Below, one piece after another: positions 1-8,585 of a stretch of DNA of 64,000 nucleotides; the first letter of the stretch is position 1; each line of letters begins with the position of its first letter. The stretch comes from J029 sp964482495. GTDB lineage: Bacteria; Planctomycetota; UBA1135. Below the pieces are notes generated by a model. It was given only the letters and a program-made list of their open reading frames with translations. It had not been told where the DNA came from and made no database searches. Location: contig CAYZXS010000011.1 in assembly GCA_964482495.1 (NCBI GenBank), positions 1-64,000 on the forward strand, read 5' to 3'. Made by a program: the position numbers and the translations under genes.

Positions 1-4
1 GCCG

Positions 5-808
5 ATGAGCCTCGCCGCCCGCGCCCTGCACGCCGGATACCCGGAGAACCCGGAGATCCTGCGCGGCGTCGACCTGGAGCTCGCCCGCGGCCGCTTCCAG
101 TGCCTGCTCGGGCCCAACGGCGCCGGCAAGAGCACCTTGCTGCGAGCGCTGGCGGGCATGGTCCCGCCGGCCGACGGGGCCGTGGAGCTCGACGGCGAGC
201 CGCTGGCCGGGCTGAGCCCCGCCGCCCGCGCTCGGCGCATCGGCTTCTTGCCGCAAGAGATCCAGCCGGCTTACCCGTTCCGGGTCGACGAAGCGGTAGC
301 GCTCGGAGCGCGAGTGGCGGGCCACGGCGGCTGGTTCGAGACCCGGCCGGGCGCCGACACTCGGGCGGCGGTGCTGCGGGCGCTGGAGGCCGTGGGAGCC
401 GCGTGCCTGGCGCCGCGGCGGCTCGGCGAACTCTCCGGCGGCGAACGACGGCGCGTCCTGGTCGCCAGCGTGCTGGCTCAGGAGCCGGACTGGCTGCTGC
501 TCGACGAGCCGGCGGCCATGCTGGATCTCCACCATCAGACCGCCCTGTTCGGCCTGCTGGCCCGGCTGGCCGGCGAGGGCTACGGCGTACTCTGCGTCAC
601 CCACGACCTGAACCTGGCCGCAGCCTTCGCCGACGAGCTGGTGCTGCTCCTCGACGGCCGGATCCAGGCCCGCGGCGACGCCGAGGAGGTGCTGGACGAG
701 GCGCAGCTGCGTCCGGTCTTCGGCGACCAATTCGAGCTGGTGCGCCGGAGCGGCGGCGCGCCAGCCGTGCTGCCGCGGGCCGGCGCGCGGGGTCCCGGGG
801 CCAGGTGA
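5..808 (+). CDS. ABC transporter ATP-binding protein, FecE/BtuD type
   Basis: ATPase subunit of an importer for ferric siderophore, heme or cobalamin. Walker A GPNGAGKST lies at about residues 36-44, the signature LSGGERRR near 143 and Walker B WLLLDEP near 163, followed by the switch histidine in VTHDLN. The 267-aa length is normal for the family. The ATG lies four bases from the window edge, so an upstream start cannot be excluded. A matching FecCD-type permease is encoded 1.1 kb downstream on the same strand, separated by an opposite-strand gene, which is unusual because permease and ATPase are normally adjacent. Substrate cannot be told from sequence. Confidence 0.9.
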   Translation: MSLAARALHAGYPENPEILRGVDLELARGRFQCLLGPNGAGKSTLLRALAGMVPPADGAVELDGEPLAGLSPAARARRIGFLPQEIQPAYPFRVDEAVALGARVAGHGGWFETRPGADTRAAVLRALEAVGAACLAPRRLGELSGGERRRVLVASVLAQEPDWLLLDEPAAMLDLHHQTALFGLLARLAGEGYGVLCVTHDLNLAAAFADELVLLLDGRIQARGDAEEVLDEAQLRPVFGDQFELVRRSGGAPAVLPRAGARGPGAR

Positions 809-829
809 GCCCGCGGGGCAGAGCCAGGC

Positions 830-1777
830 TCAGAAGCGGAACTCGACGCCCAGGCTGGCGAAAGGCGCCGGGTCGGTCTGGAGGTCCGCCGGGTTCGGCC
901 CGGAGGCGTTGTGGGTGTCGAACTCCTGGCGCAGGTTGTAGCCAAGATTCAAGTGCACGGTCGTGTTGCGCTGCACCTGCCAGACGGAGCCGCCATAGAG
1001 CGCCAGCCGGTTGTCCAGGACGGCCCCCTCGGGGTAGGAGTCGCCCGGTTCATTGTCCAGGCGGAACTGCCGCAGCTGCCAACCCAGGCCGAGGTAACAG
1101 TCCTGAGCATCAGAAGTGGCGTAGTAGAGCCGGACGCCGGCCAGATCCTCGAAGCCGGAGGCGTTGTCGGTGACGTGGCCCGAGCTCAGCCGCCAGCGCT
1201 CGTCGATGCGCCAGTCCACCAGCGGCACGGGGTAGAGGATCAGGTTCTCCTCAAGCCTGGTCTGCACGCCGACCGCCAGCCCCAGGGTCAGATCGTCGTC
1301 CATCTCCTGCGAAGCGCCGCCGACCACTCCGAAGGTGAAGGAGTCCTCGACACTTGCGCCGGTCTCGCTCCCGCTCATCACCCGGCCCTGGAAGTAGAGG
1401 GTGGTCTGCTCGTCCAACTCGCGGCGGTAGCTGCCGAAGAGCGAGCCGATGGCGAAGTGAGCGAAGGCGCCGCCGGTGCCGGTAGCGACCGGGCCGAAGG
1501 AGTCGAAGTCGTAGGCGCCGATCTCGCTACCGGCGCCGATGGTCAGCGTCGCGTCGCGTCCCGCCTCGAGGTCGTACTCCAGGTCCAGGCCGGCGCGGTA
1601 GACGGTGAGCTCCGCCGGGACGTTCTGATCGAACTCCGTCGACGGGCCGAAGCCGCCGTGGAGCCGCGCGCGCAGCCCGTTCTCCCCGCCGGTCTGGGCG
1701 ACCGCCGCGGCGCCGGCGAACAGGAAAACAAGGAGCGGGAGAGGAAGCTGGGAAAGACGGGAGACGGCAATGGGCAT
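830..1777 (-). CDS. Outer-membrane beta-barrel protein (DUF6268-like)
   Basis: A 315-aa protein with an N-terminal signal peptide (hydrophobic LPLLVFLFAGAAAVA, cleavage near AQT). It continues with alternating amphipathic beta strands and ends in VEFRF, the terminal aromatic residue typical of BAM-inserted barrels. There are no enzyme motifs. It resembles the DUF6268 putative porin/barrel family, but that assignment is by general appearance only. It lies convergent to the ABC ATPase gene (21 bp between stops) and divergent from the permease gene, so it may be co-regulated with the importer. Confidence 0.65.
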   Translation of the reverse strand: MPIAVSRLSQLPLPLLVFLFAGAAAVAQTGGENGLRARLHGGFGPSTEFDQNVPAELTVYRAGLDLEYDLEAGRDATLTIGAGSEIGAYDFDSFGPVATGTGGAFAHFAIGSLFGSYRRELDEQTTLYFQGRVMSGSETGASVEDSFTFGVVGGASQEMDDDLTLGLAVGVQTRLEENLILYPVPLVDWRIDERWRLSSGHVTDNASGFEDLAGVRLYYATSDAQDCYLGLGWQLRQFRLDNEPGDSYPEGAVLDNRLALYGGSVWQVQRNTTVHLNLGYNLRQEFDTHNASGPNPADLQTDPAPFASLGVEFRF

Positions 1778-1888
1778 GGTTGCTCCGGGCTGGTCGTAGT
1801 CTAATGGCGCGGTCCCGTGGAGACAGGGATGGGGCGGCGCCCCGCGGGTGGGCGACCGCTAAGATCCTGCCGGCCGGAGCCCGTGCCG

Positions 1889-2896
1889 ATGGAGAAGCGC
1901 CCCCCCGCCGCCGCCCTGATCGGACTGCTCGCCGCGCTGTCGCTGGCGGCGGTGGCCCTCGTGCCCTTCTTCGGCGCCGTCGAGGTCGACGTCTGGGGAG
2001 GTCTGGAGCAGATCCTGCGGCTGCCGCGCGCCGAATGGGGCGGCGACGCCCGGATCCTGGCCGACCTGCGCCTGCCGCGGGCCCTCACCGCCTGGCTGGC
2101 GGGCGGCACCCTGGCCCTGGCCGGCGCGGTGCTGCAGACGCTGCTCCGCAACCCGCTCGCCACCCCCTTCACCCTCGGCGTCTCCGCCGCCGGCACCTTC
2201 GGCGCCTTCCTGGTCCTGGCCTTCCCCGCCCTGGCCATCGCCAACTCCCCGCGCCCGCTCGCCCTGGCCTTCGCCCTCTTGGAAGTCGGATTGGTGCTCG
2301 CGGTCGCCCGGCGCTCCTCCCGCGCCGACGGCCTGCTGCTGGCAGGCGTCACCCTCAACTTCTTGTTCGCGGCCGCGATGCTGCTGGTCCGCTACCTCGC
2401 CGACCCCTACCGCCTGGCGAGCATGGACCGCTGGCTCATGGGCTCCGTCGAGGTTGTCGGCTTCCGCACACCGCTGAGCCTCCTGCCCTGGTTGGCCGCC
2501 GGCCTGGCGCCCGTGCTGTTCCGGCTGCGGGCCCTCGATTTCCTCGCCTTCGACGCCGAGCTGGCCCAGGCCCGCGGGGTGAACCCAGGCGCCGCCCGCC
2601 GCGATCTCCTGCTCGGGACCGGACTGCTGACCGCCGCGGTGGTCGCCCACACCGGCCCGATCGGCTTCGTCGGCCTGCTGGTCCCGCACGCGGTGCGCCC
2701 CTTCACCGGCATGCGCCACGCCGTCCTGCTGCCCGCCGCCTGGCTGGCCGGAGGCGGCTTCCTGGCCCTCGCCGACGCCGCTGCCCGATCGATCGAGCTG
2801 CTCGGCCGCCACAGCGAGCTGCCCGTGGGCGTCCTGACGGCCCTGCTCGGCGCCCCCGTCTTCCTCTGGCTGCTCCGGCGTCAGGCCCCCGCCTGA
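1889..2896 (+). CDS. ABC transporter permease, FecCD/BtuC family
   Basis: Inner-membrane permease of the importer whose ATPase is at the window start. The protein is almost wholly hydrophobic with about nine to ten predicted helices. It contains family landmarks GALLQTLLRNPLA-like (here GAVLQTLLRNPLATPFTLGV) and the cytoplasmic coupling segment HTGPIGFVGLLVPHAVR. The ATG at 1889 (MEKRPP) is preferred; an in-frame upstream ATG at 1817 would add an Arg/Gly/Pro-rich, non-membrane 24-residue leader. The length of 335 aa is normal. Confidence 0.88.
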   Translation: MEKRPPAAALIGLLAALSLAAVALVPFFGAVEVDVWGGLEQILRLPRAEWGGDARILADLRLPRALTAWLAGGTLALAGAVLQTLLRNPLATPFTLGVSAAGTFGAFLVLAFPALAIANSPRPLALAFALLEVGLVLAVARRSSRADGLLLAGVTLNFLFAAAMLLVRYLADPYRLASMDRWLMGSVEVVGFRTPLSLLPWLAAGLAPVLFRLRALDFLAFDAELAQARGVNPGAARRDLLLGTGLLTAAVVAHTGPIGFVGLLVPHAVRPFTGMRHAVLLPAAWLAGGGFLALADAAARSIELLGRHSELPVGVLTALLGAPVFLWLLRRQAPA

Positions 2897-2903
2897 AGAG
2901 GTG

Positions 2904-3569
2904 TCAGCGGTCGCGCGGCTCGTCGTAGTAGTCGAGCCGGTCGATCGGCATCACCACGCTGGTGATGATGTTCATGGCGTGGCTGACGATGCGCTTGAAG
3001 TAGCGGTAGGCCAGCGCCGCCGCCGCGACCTCGCCGCCGCCCTCCTCGCGCATGATCATGGCGTCGACCTTGGCATCGCAGTGCTCGGACAGAGCGTCGC
3101 ACTCGGCCAGGAAGGCCTTGGCGCCCTCCTCGTCCTGGCTCTCGTAGATGTTCCGGGCCTTGGCCAGCAGGGTGCTGATCGTGTCCTTGAAGCGGATCAG
3201 GTCGTCGGCCGTGTCCTTCGGGAGCTGCCGCTCCAGCCGCATCAGATCGAAGATGTTCTTGGCGTAGTCGCCGATCCGCTCGGCGTCCTTGACCAGGCTC
3301 ATCAGGGTCAGGCAGACCGGGAACTCGGTGCGACCGTGGACCGCGGCGTGGGTGATCAGCATGCGCCGGATCCGCCGCTCGTTGCGGTTGATCCGCTTGT
3401 CGGTCGCCCACAGATCCTCCTTGATGACGTCGGGATCGGTGCCGCCGAGCAGGGCGTTGGCGGCCACGTCGAAGGCGTGGCGGCCGTCCTCGAGCATCTG
3501 CTCGAAGAACTGCATGATGTCTTGGAGTCCGGAGGGTTGGGCCCGGAGCGCTTTGAGCCAGTCGAACAT
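2904..3569 (-). CDS. PhoU/DUF47-like phosphate transport regulator
   Basis: A 221-aa all-helical protein of the PhoU/DUF47 superfamily. The segment SLVKDAERIGDYAKNIFDL matches the metal-binding E/DxxxD repeat of PhoU helices. It is encoded 12 bp downstream of the Na/Pi symporter gene in the same direction. In known systems such proteins gate phosphate uptake or relay phosphate status to PhoR, so regulation of the neighbouring symporter is the natural inference. The 3' end meets the FecCD gene with only 7 bp between the stops. Confidence 0.85.
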   Translation of the reverse strand: MFDWLKALRAQPSGLQDIMQFFEQMLEDGRHAFDVAANALLGGTDPDVIKEDLWATDKRINRNERRIRRMLITHAAVHGRTEFPVCLTLMSLVKDAERIGDYAKNIFDLMRLERQLPKDTADDLIRFKDTISTLLAKARNIYESQDEEGAKAFLAECDALSEHCDAKVDAMIMREEGGGEVAAAALAYRYFKRIVSHAMNIITSVVMPIDRLDYYDEPRDR

Positions 3570-3581
3570 CTGGTAGTGAGT

Positions 3582-4751
3582 CTAGCGGAACAGGAGGATG
3601 CCGGTCAGCGGCACCAGGACGAACAGGACGCCGAGGTAGCCGATGATCCACAGCTTGTTGCCGATCGAACGCTCGGCCAGGCCGGTGGCCAGGCGGAGCG
3701 GCAGGTGGCGGATCGCCTTGATCGGGTAGACCCCGACCACGCCGAGCAGGTTGAACATGACGTGCACCAGCGCGATCTCCAGGCCGCTGATCTGGTCGGA
3801 GGCCAGCGACGCCAGGAAGGCGGTGATGGTGGTGCCGATGTTGGCGCCGAGCATCACCGGGAAGGCGTTCTCGAGGGTCAGGATGCCGGAGCCGCACAGC
3901 GGCACCAGCAGCGAGGTCGTGATGCTCGAGGACTGCACCGAGAGCGTCACCAGGGTGCCGATCCCGATCGCGAACACCGCCGAGCGCTTGAGCGCGGCGT
4001 TCAAGGCCTTCTCGGCCTTGGCGGCGATCAACTTGCGCATGTTCTTGGTGATCAGGGTCAGGGCCACGAACACCAAGCCCACGCCGAGCACCAGCAGGAT
4101 GGTGGCGGCGACGCCGCCGCTCAGCCCCAGGGTGTCGGTGATGAAGTCCTTCACCACCCCCGATCCCGACTTCACGGCCGACTTGATCGGGCTCTTGAAG
4201 GTGCCGCCGCTGCCGACCTCCACCCCCGAGGCGATGGCGTGGGCGGTCTTCGACAGGAAGCCGGTGGCCAGCTCGATCGGCAGCATCACCGCCACCGCCA
4301 TGACGTTGAAGAAGTCGTGGACCGTGGCCGCGGCGAAGGCGCGCCGGAACTCCTGGCTGCGCCGGACGTGGCCGATCGACACCAGGGTGTTGGTCACGGT
4401 GGTGCCGATGTTGGCCCCCATGATCATCGGCACCGCGGTCGCCACGCTCATGGTCCCCGATCCCACCAGGCCGACGATGATCGAAGTGGTCGCCGACGAG
4501 GACTGCATCAGCGCCGTGGCCAGGATGCCCACGGCCAGGCCGGCGAAGGGGTTGGCGACGCCGACGAACAAGTTCTCAGCGGTGCCTTCGCCGAACATCT
4601 TGATCCCGCTCTCCAGCAGCTTGATCGCCACCAAGAAGAAGTAGAGCAGGGCCACCAGCAACAGGATCCGGCCGCCGACGGTGGCCAGGCTCTGGCGGCC
4701 GGCGGGCGTCGGGGTGACCGGTTCGGTCAGGGCGCGATCTTGGGGAGGCAT
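3582..4751 (-). CDS. Na+/phosphate cotransporter family protein
   Basis: Inner-membrane sodium-dependent phosphate symporter of the NptA/Na_Pi_cotrans family (PF02690). It shows the family's inverted duplication: QSSSATTS in the first half and QSSSITTS in the second, each followed by a GANIGTT motif (MIMGANIGTTVTN and VMLGANIGTTITA). The protein has 389 aa and about eight to nine hydrophobic segments. It is followed by the PhoU-like gene and preceded by phoR, and 11-bp repeats resembling PHO boxes lie in its upstream region, so induction by PhoB under phosphate limitation is likely. Confidence 0.92.
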   Translation of the reverse strand: MPPQDRALTEPVTPTPAGRQSLATVGGRILLLVALLYFFLVAIKLLESGIKMFGEGTAENLFVGVANPFAGLAVGILATALMQSSSATTSIIVGLVGSGTMSVATAVPMIMGANIGTTVTNTLVSIGHVRRSQEFRRAFAAATVHDFFNVMAVAVMLPIELATGFLSKTAHAIASGVEVGSGGTFKSPIKSAVKSGSGVVKDFITDTLGLSGGVAATILLVLGVGLVFVALTLITKNMRKLIAAKAEKALNAALKRSAVFAIGIGTLVTLSVQSSSITTSLLVPLCGSGILTLENAFPVMLGANIGTTITAFLASLASDQISGLEIALVHVMFNLLGVVGVYPIKAIRHLPLRLATGLAERSIGNKLWIIGYLGVLFVLVPLTGILLFR

Positions 4752-4817
4752 CGGGCGATTCGGGGGGGGAACGGAGCCGATTCGCCGCGGACGATAAGCC
4801 CCGCTCTTGAAGGGAAA

Positions 4818-4857
4818 GTGAAGATCGCCGAGGAAGCTCCGTGAAGCCTAGCTGAAG
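4818..4857 (-). promoter_or_regulatory. PHO-box-like 11-bp direct repeats upstream of the Na/Pi symporter
   Basis: On the coding (minus) strand the hexamers CTTCAG, CTTCAC, a TTCCTC variant and CTTCAC occur at 11-12 bp steps (plus-strand starts 4852, 4841, 4830, 4818). An 11-bp periodic CTTCAC-type repeat is the architecture bound by PhoB/PhoP proteins in several phyla. The block overlaps the last codons of phoR and ends about 65 bp before the symporter start. No reporter or footprint evidence is available. Confidence 0.45.
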
Positions 4858-6011
4858 CTCGCCTGGCCCGCGCCGGGCAGCGGCTTGGCGGGGCTCAGCG
4901 GCAGCTCCACGCGGAACAGGACCCCCTCGCCGGGCCGGTTCCGGACCGCGATCCGGCCGCCCATCCGCCCCACCAGGTTGCGGACGATCGCCAGGCCAAG
5001 GCCGGTGCCGCCGGAGGCCCGGCTCCGGGCCGGGTCGCCTCGGAAGAAGCGCTCGAAGATCCGCGGCAGGATCGCCGGGTCGATGCCGGGGCCGGTGTCC
5101 TCGACCTCGACCACCACCCCGGCGCCAGCCTCGGTCTTGACCCGCAAGCTGACCGCGCCCTGCTCGGTGTAAGAGAGGGCGTTGTCCACCAGGTTGGCGA
5201 TCACGGTCTCGAAGACGGCCGGGTCGGCGACTAGCTCCAGCCCTCCCGGATCCACCTCGACCGTCAGCGCCAGCCCCTTGCGCTCGGCCTTGTCGAGCAG
5301 CCGCTCTTCGACCCGGCGGGCGACCTCCTCGACCTGGACCAGCTGGGGCGCCGGCCGCCAGGCGGGGTCCTCGGCCCGCGCCAAGCCGAGCAGGTCGCGG
5401 GTCAGGGAGGACAGCGACTGGGCGTTGCGCTGCGCCCGAGCGAGTAAGGAAGCCGCGGTCTCCGGGTTGGCGTCTTCCAGCAGGTCGAGCAGCCCGATCA
5501 GAGCCGCGATCGGGGTCTGGAGCTCGTGGCTAGCGTTGGCCACGAAGTCGCGCCGCTTGAGGTCCACCGCCGCGGCGCCGCGCAGGTCGCGCAGGATCAG
5601 GAAGCGCCACCCGAGCAGGGTGGGGCCGCTGGTCAGCTCCAGGGCCCGCGGGCCGGCGCCGGACTCCAGCTCGACCACGCCGCGGTGGATCTCTTCGGGA
5701 TTGCCGTACTGGAGCGACGCGGCGAAGCCGGCGCCGGCCCAGGCCTGGAGGGAGGGCGGCGTCGCTGGGTCCGGCGCCGCGGCGAGGTCGAGCAGGCCGA
5801 GGGCGGCCGGGTTGGCGAACAGCACCCGGTCGCGGCCATCGAGCAGGACCACGCCCTCCGATAGGTACTCGGCGGTCTTGCGGTAGGCGGCGCGCCGGCC
5901 GCGGGCGCCGGCCACCTGACCGCTGGCCGCGCGCCGGAGCTTACGCTCCCGCAGCCACAGGCCGCTCACGACCAGCAGGCCGGCGGCGAGCAGTCCGAGC
6001 TCAGGCGGCAT
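4848..6011 (-). CDS. phoR: Sensor histidine kinase, PhoR type
   Basis: A membrane-anchored kinase of 387 aa. One N-terminal hydrophobic segment (LGLLAAGLLVVSGLWL) is followed by a PAS-like region (residues about 50-145). The HisKA H-box FVANASHELQTPIAAL has its phospho-accepting His near residue 162. The HATPase domain has the N-box NLVDNALSYT, G1 DTGPGID and G2 GGTGLGLAIV. Its start overlaps the end of phoB by 11 bp, so the pair is translationally coupled. A single transmembrane segment and no periplasmic domain is the usual PhoR architecture, and the phosphate genes downstream support the assignment. Confidence 0.88.
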   Translation of the reverse strand: MPPELGLLAAGLLVVSGLWLRERKLRRAASGQVAGARGRRAAYRKTAEYLSEGVVLLDGRDRVLFANPAALGLLDLAAAPDPATPPSLQAWAGAGFAASLQYGNPEEIHRGVVELESGAGPRALELTSGPTLLGWRFLILRDLRGAAAVDLKRRDFVANASHELQTPIAALIGLLDLLEDANPETAASLLARAQRNAQSLSSLTRDLLGLARAEDPAWRPAPQLVQVEEVARRVEERLLDKAERKGLALTVEVDPGGLELVADPAVFETVIANLVDNALSYTEQGAVSLRVKTEAGAGVVVEVEDTGPGIDPAILPRIFERFFRGDPARSRASGGTGLGLAIVRNLVGRMGGRIAVRNRPGEGVLFRVELPLSPAKPLPGAGQASFS

Positions 6012-6699
6012 GATCGGCGAAACGATAACCGATCCCGCGCACGGTCTCGATCATGCTCGCGCGGTCGCCGAGCTTCTTGCGCATCGACTTGACGTGGGTG
6101 TCGATGTTGCGCTCGTCGACGTAGACCCCCACCCCGACCGCGTAGTCGAGCAGCTCGGCGCGCCGGAACACCCGGCCGGGGCTGGCCATCATGGTCTGGA
6201 GCAGCCGGAATTCCGTCGGAGTGAACTCGATCCGGGTCTCGCCGATCCGCACCTCGAAGCGCACCGGGTCGACCACGATCTCGCCGCGGGCGAGGATCTG
6301 GTCGTCGACGGGTTGGTCCCGGGCCCGCGCCCGACGCAGCAGGGCCTTGACTCGGGCGGCCAGCTCGCGTGGCCGCGCCGGCTTGCAGACGTAGTCATCG
6401 GCGCCGACGCCCAGGCCGAGCACCACGTCCGACTCCTCGGCGCGGGCGGTCAGCATCAGCACCACTAGGTGTTGCAGCGAGCGGTCGGCGCGCAGCTGGC
6501 GGCAGACCTCGATGCCGTCGAGCTTGGGCAGCATGACGTCGAGCACGACGAGGTCGGGCGCGTGTCGGCGGGCCAGGCGGAGGGCCTGCTCGCCGTCACG
6601 GGCCTCGACGGTCTCGTAGCCTTCCCTCTGGAGGGTCAGGCGGAGAACCTCCAGCAGGTCGGGGTCGTCCTCGACCAAGAGGAGCTTCGGCTGGGTCAT
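6001..6699 (-). CDS. phoB: Response regulator, PhoB/OmpR family
   Basis: A 232-aa winged-helix response regulator. The receiver domain begins KLLLVEDDPDLLEVL (acidic pocket), has the phospho-acceptor Asp in LVVLDVMLPKLDG and the conserved Lys in DYVCKPARPREL. The C-terminal trans_reg domain contains EFRLLQTM and ends RTVRGIGYRF. The ATG at 6699 starts exactly at the receiver domain; a longer frame upstream encodes Arg/Gly-rich low-complexity sequence and is rejected. It precedes phoR, the Na/Pi symporter and PhoU-like genes, consistent with phosphate-starvation control. Confidence 0.9.
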   Translation of the reverse strand: MTQPKLLLVEDDPDLLEVLRLTLQREGYETVEARDGEQALRLARRHAPDLVVLDVMLPKLDGIEVCRQLRADRSLQHLVVLMLTARAEESDVVLGLGVGADDYVCKPARPRELAARVKALLRRARARDQPVDDQILARGEIVVDPVRFEVRIGETRIEFTPTEFRLLQTMMASPGRVFRRAELLDYAVGVGVYVDERNIDTHVKSMRKKLGDRASMIETVRGIGYRFADHAA

Positions 6700-6732
6700 G
6701 CCCCGAAAGTATGCCGGGCGGGTGGTCTCCGC

Positions 6733-6760
6733 GTGGCGGGAAGATGGAGAAAGCGTGAAG
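6733..6760 (-). promoter_or_regulatory. Possible PHO-box-like repeats upstream of phoB
   Basis: Plus-strand hexamers GTGGCG, ATGGAG and GTGAAG start at 6733, 6744 and 6755, exactly 11 bp apart (CTTCAC, CTCCAT, CGCCAC on the coding strand). Only one copy is a perfect match to the CTTCAC repeat seen before the symporter gene, so this is weaker than the 4818-4857 block. If real it would indicate phoB autoregulation. Confidence 0.3.
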
Positions 6761-6767
6761 GGGCGGC

Positions 6768-8489
6768 CTACTCGCCGCCCTCCTCTTCCACGTCCAGGTA
6801 GCCGAGGCCCTGCAGGTTCTCCTCGGTGCCGGCGTCCAGCTCGCCGGTGAAGCCCTCCCCCTCCAAGTCGTCGGGGTGGGTGTACCACCCCCGGGCCTTC
6901 ATCTCCTCGAAGAGGGCGGCCGCGATCTCCGGCCGCTCGGCGGCCCGGTCATGCCGCTCCTCGGGATCCTCGTCGAGGTTGAAGAGCAGGGTGTAGGGCG
7001 CCCCGCCGGGGCTCCAGTCGTCGCGCTCGCCGCGGATCAGCTTCCATAGCTGGCCCTCGTGGACCATCGAGATGCCGCGGAGGTGCCAGGGCGGCTCGCC
7101 GTCGCCGCCGGTCTCCATCGGCGCCGGCCGGTGGCCGCCGCCCGCGCCGCGCATCAGCGGCAGCAGCGACTCGCCCATCATGACCTCGGGGGCGAACTCG
7201 AGGCCGGCCAGCTCGAGCAAGGTCGGCGCGACGTCGAGCAGGGGGACCTGGCTGGAGACGCGCTGCGGCTCCACTCCGGGCGCCCAGATCAGCAGCGGCA
7301 CCCAGGTCAGCTCGTCGTAGAGCACGTGGCCGTGACCCATGGCGCCGTGCTCCCAGAACTCGTCGCCGTGGTCGCCCACCAGCACGATCACCGTGTTCGG
7401 GTGCTGCTCCCGGATCTTGAGCAGGAAGGGGGTCAGCACCGAGTCGGTGTAGACCATCTCCTCGTCGTAGGCGTCCCGCAGGTGCTGCTTCTCCTCCGCG
7501 GTGAATTCCAGCTCGCCGCGGTGCAGCTTGTGGATGACCTCGTGGTCGATCGGGATGCTCATGCCGCTCTGGTCCCAGATGCCCTTGAAGGGCGGCGGCG
7601 GGTCGTAGGGGTAGTGCGGGTCGGTGAGGTGGACGTAGGCGAAGAAGGGACGGCCGCCGCGGTAGGCGTCGAACCACTTCTGGGCCTCGTGGATGATGGT
7701 CGCCGCCTTCAGGTTCCAGTCGTTCAGGAATTGGAAGCTCTGGAAGCCCTGCCCGAAGCCGTAGGCCGGCTGGATGTTGGCGTTGTGGGTGACGGCAAAG
7801 GTCTCGTAGCCGCCGCTGGCGAAGCGCTCGGCCAGGGTCGTGTGCTCGTTGCCCATGGCGACGAAGCGCTTGCCGGACTCGCGCGACATGTGCGACATGG
7901 CGCCGTGCTGGGACGGCACCAGGCTGGTGAACAGCGAGGCCACCGTGGGCTTGGTCCAAGGCGCCTGGCTGACGGCGCGCTCGAAGACCGCCGCCTCCTC
8001 CGCCAGCTCGCCCAGCTTGGGCCAGGTCTCGCGCTCGTAGCCCAGGAAGCTGGTGTGGTCGCTGCGCCAGGTGTCGACCAGGACGAAGAGTACGTTCGGA
8101 GCGCCCTCGGCCGGCGCCGGCCGGAACAGGGCCGCCATGCCCTGCGGCAGCAGCGCCAGCGCCACCAGCGAAAGGAAGCCGGCCGGCCGGCCGAAGACCC
8201 GCGCCCCCCACTGGACCAATCCCAGGCCCGGCAGGCCGCGGCCGCGCAGGGCCTCGCCCAGGCAGGCAAGCACCAGGGTCAGGGCGCCGCCGGCCGCGGC
8301 CTCCTTCCACGGCATCTGCCGCGACCAGAAGTCCACCTTCAGCCAGCCGAGCCCGGGCTGATCCCAGTCCTGGCTCGAGATCTCCAGCCAGGCCCACCAC
8401 GCCGCCATCACGGAGAAGGCGAACAGGAAGCCGCTGACGGCCGCGACCAGGCAGCGGACGACGCGGAAGGGGAGGCGGGGGGAGCTCAC
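6768..8489 (-). CDS. Membrane-anchored sulfatase-fold protein lacking the formylglycine cysteine
   Basis: A 573-aa alkaline-phosphatase-superfamily protein with three N-terminal hydrophobic segments (about residues 12-34, 64-80, 104-121) and a large extracytoplasmic domain. Metal-site motifs are visible: NVLFVLVDTWRSDH (residues 132-145) and VGDHGDEFWEHGAMGHGH. At the nucleophile position true sulfatases have C/S-x-P-x-R; here the aligned segment reads APWTKPTVASLF, with Thr179 in place of Cys and Val in place of Arg. A threonine nucleophile is typical of phosphoethanolamine or glycerophosphate transferases of the same fold, so aryl-sulfatase activity is unlikely. Substrate unknown. Confidence 0.85.
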   Translation of the reverse strand: MSSPRLPFRVVRCLVAAVSGFLFAFSVMAAWWAWLEISSQDWDQPGLGWLKVDFWSRQMPWKEAAAGGALTLVLACLGEALRGRGLPGLGLVQWGARVFGRPAGFLSLVALALLPQGMAALFRPAPAEGAPNVLFVLVDTWRSDHTSFLGYERETWPKLGELAEEAAVFERAVSQAPWTKPTVASLFTSLVPSQHGAMSHMSRESGKRFVAMGNEHTTLAERFASGGYETFAVTHNANIQPAYGFGQGFQSFQFLNDWNLKAATIIHEAQKWFDAYRGGRPFFAYVHLTDPHYPYDPPPPFKGIWDQSGMSIPIDHEVIHKLHRGELEFTAEEKQHLRDAYDEEMVYTDSVLTPFLLKIREQHPNTVIVLVGDHGDEFWEHGAMGHGHVLYDELTWVPLLIWAPGVEPQRVSSQVPLLDVAPTLLELAGLEFAPEVMMGESLLPLMRGAGGGHRPAPMETGGDGEPPWHLRGISMVHEGQLWKLIRGERDDWSPGGAPYTLLFNLDEDPEERHDRAAERPEIAAALFEEMKARGWYTHPDDLEGEGFTGELDAGTEENLQGLGYLDVEEEGGE

Positions 8490-8510
8490 GAGAGCCTCGG
8501 GCAGCTTTCG

Positions 8511-8516
8511 ATTCTA
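8511..8516 (-). promoter_or_regulatory. Possible -10 element for the sulfatase-fold gene
   Basis: TAGAAT on the minus strand, ending 21 bp before the start codon. It matches similar hexamers in front of other operons of this window (29053, 61604). No convincing -35 hexamer is visible. Confidence 0.3.
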
Positions 8517-8585
8517 GGACATCCGCCACGCCCGGTCCCGCCGCCGCCCCTTCCCCCCTCCCCGGTGCCCTGCGATACTGCGCCC

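Noticed and set aside
2901..4844. Long plus-strand frame opposite the phosphate genes
   Set aside because: His/Gln/Asp-rich shadow of PhoU-like and symporter genes; no homology features.
6700..6888. Upstream extension of phoB by 63 codons
   Set aside because: Encodes Arg/Gly/Pro-rich sequence without domain; the receiver domain begins exactly at ATG 6699, and the extension would run into the sulfatase-fold gene.
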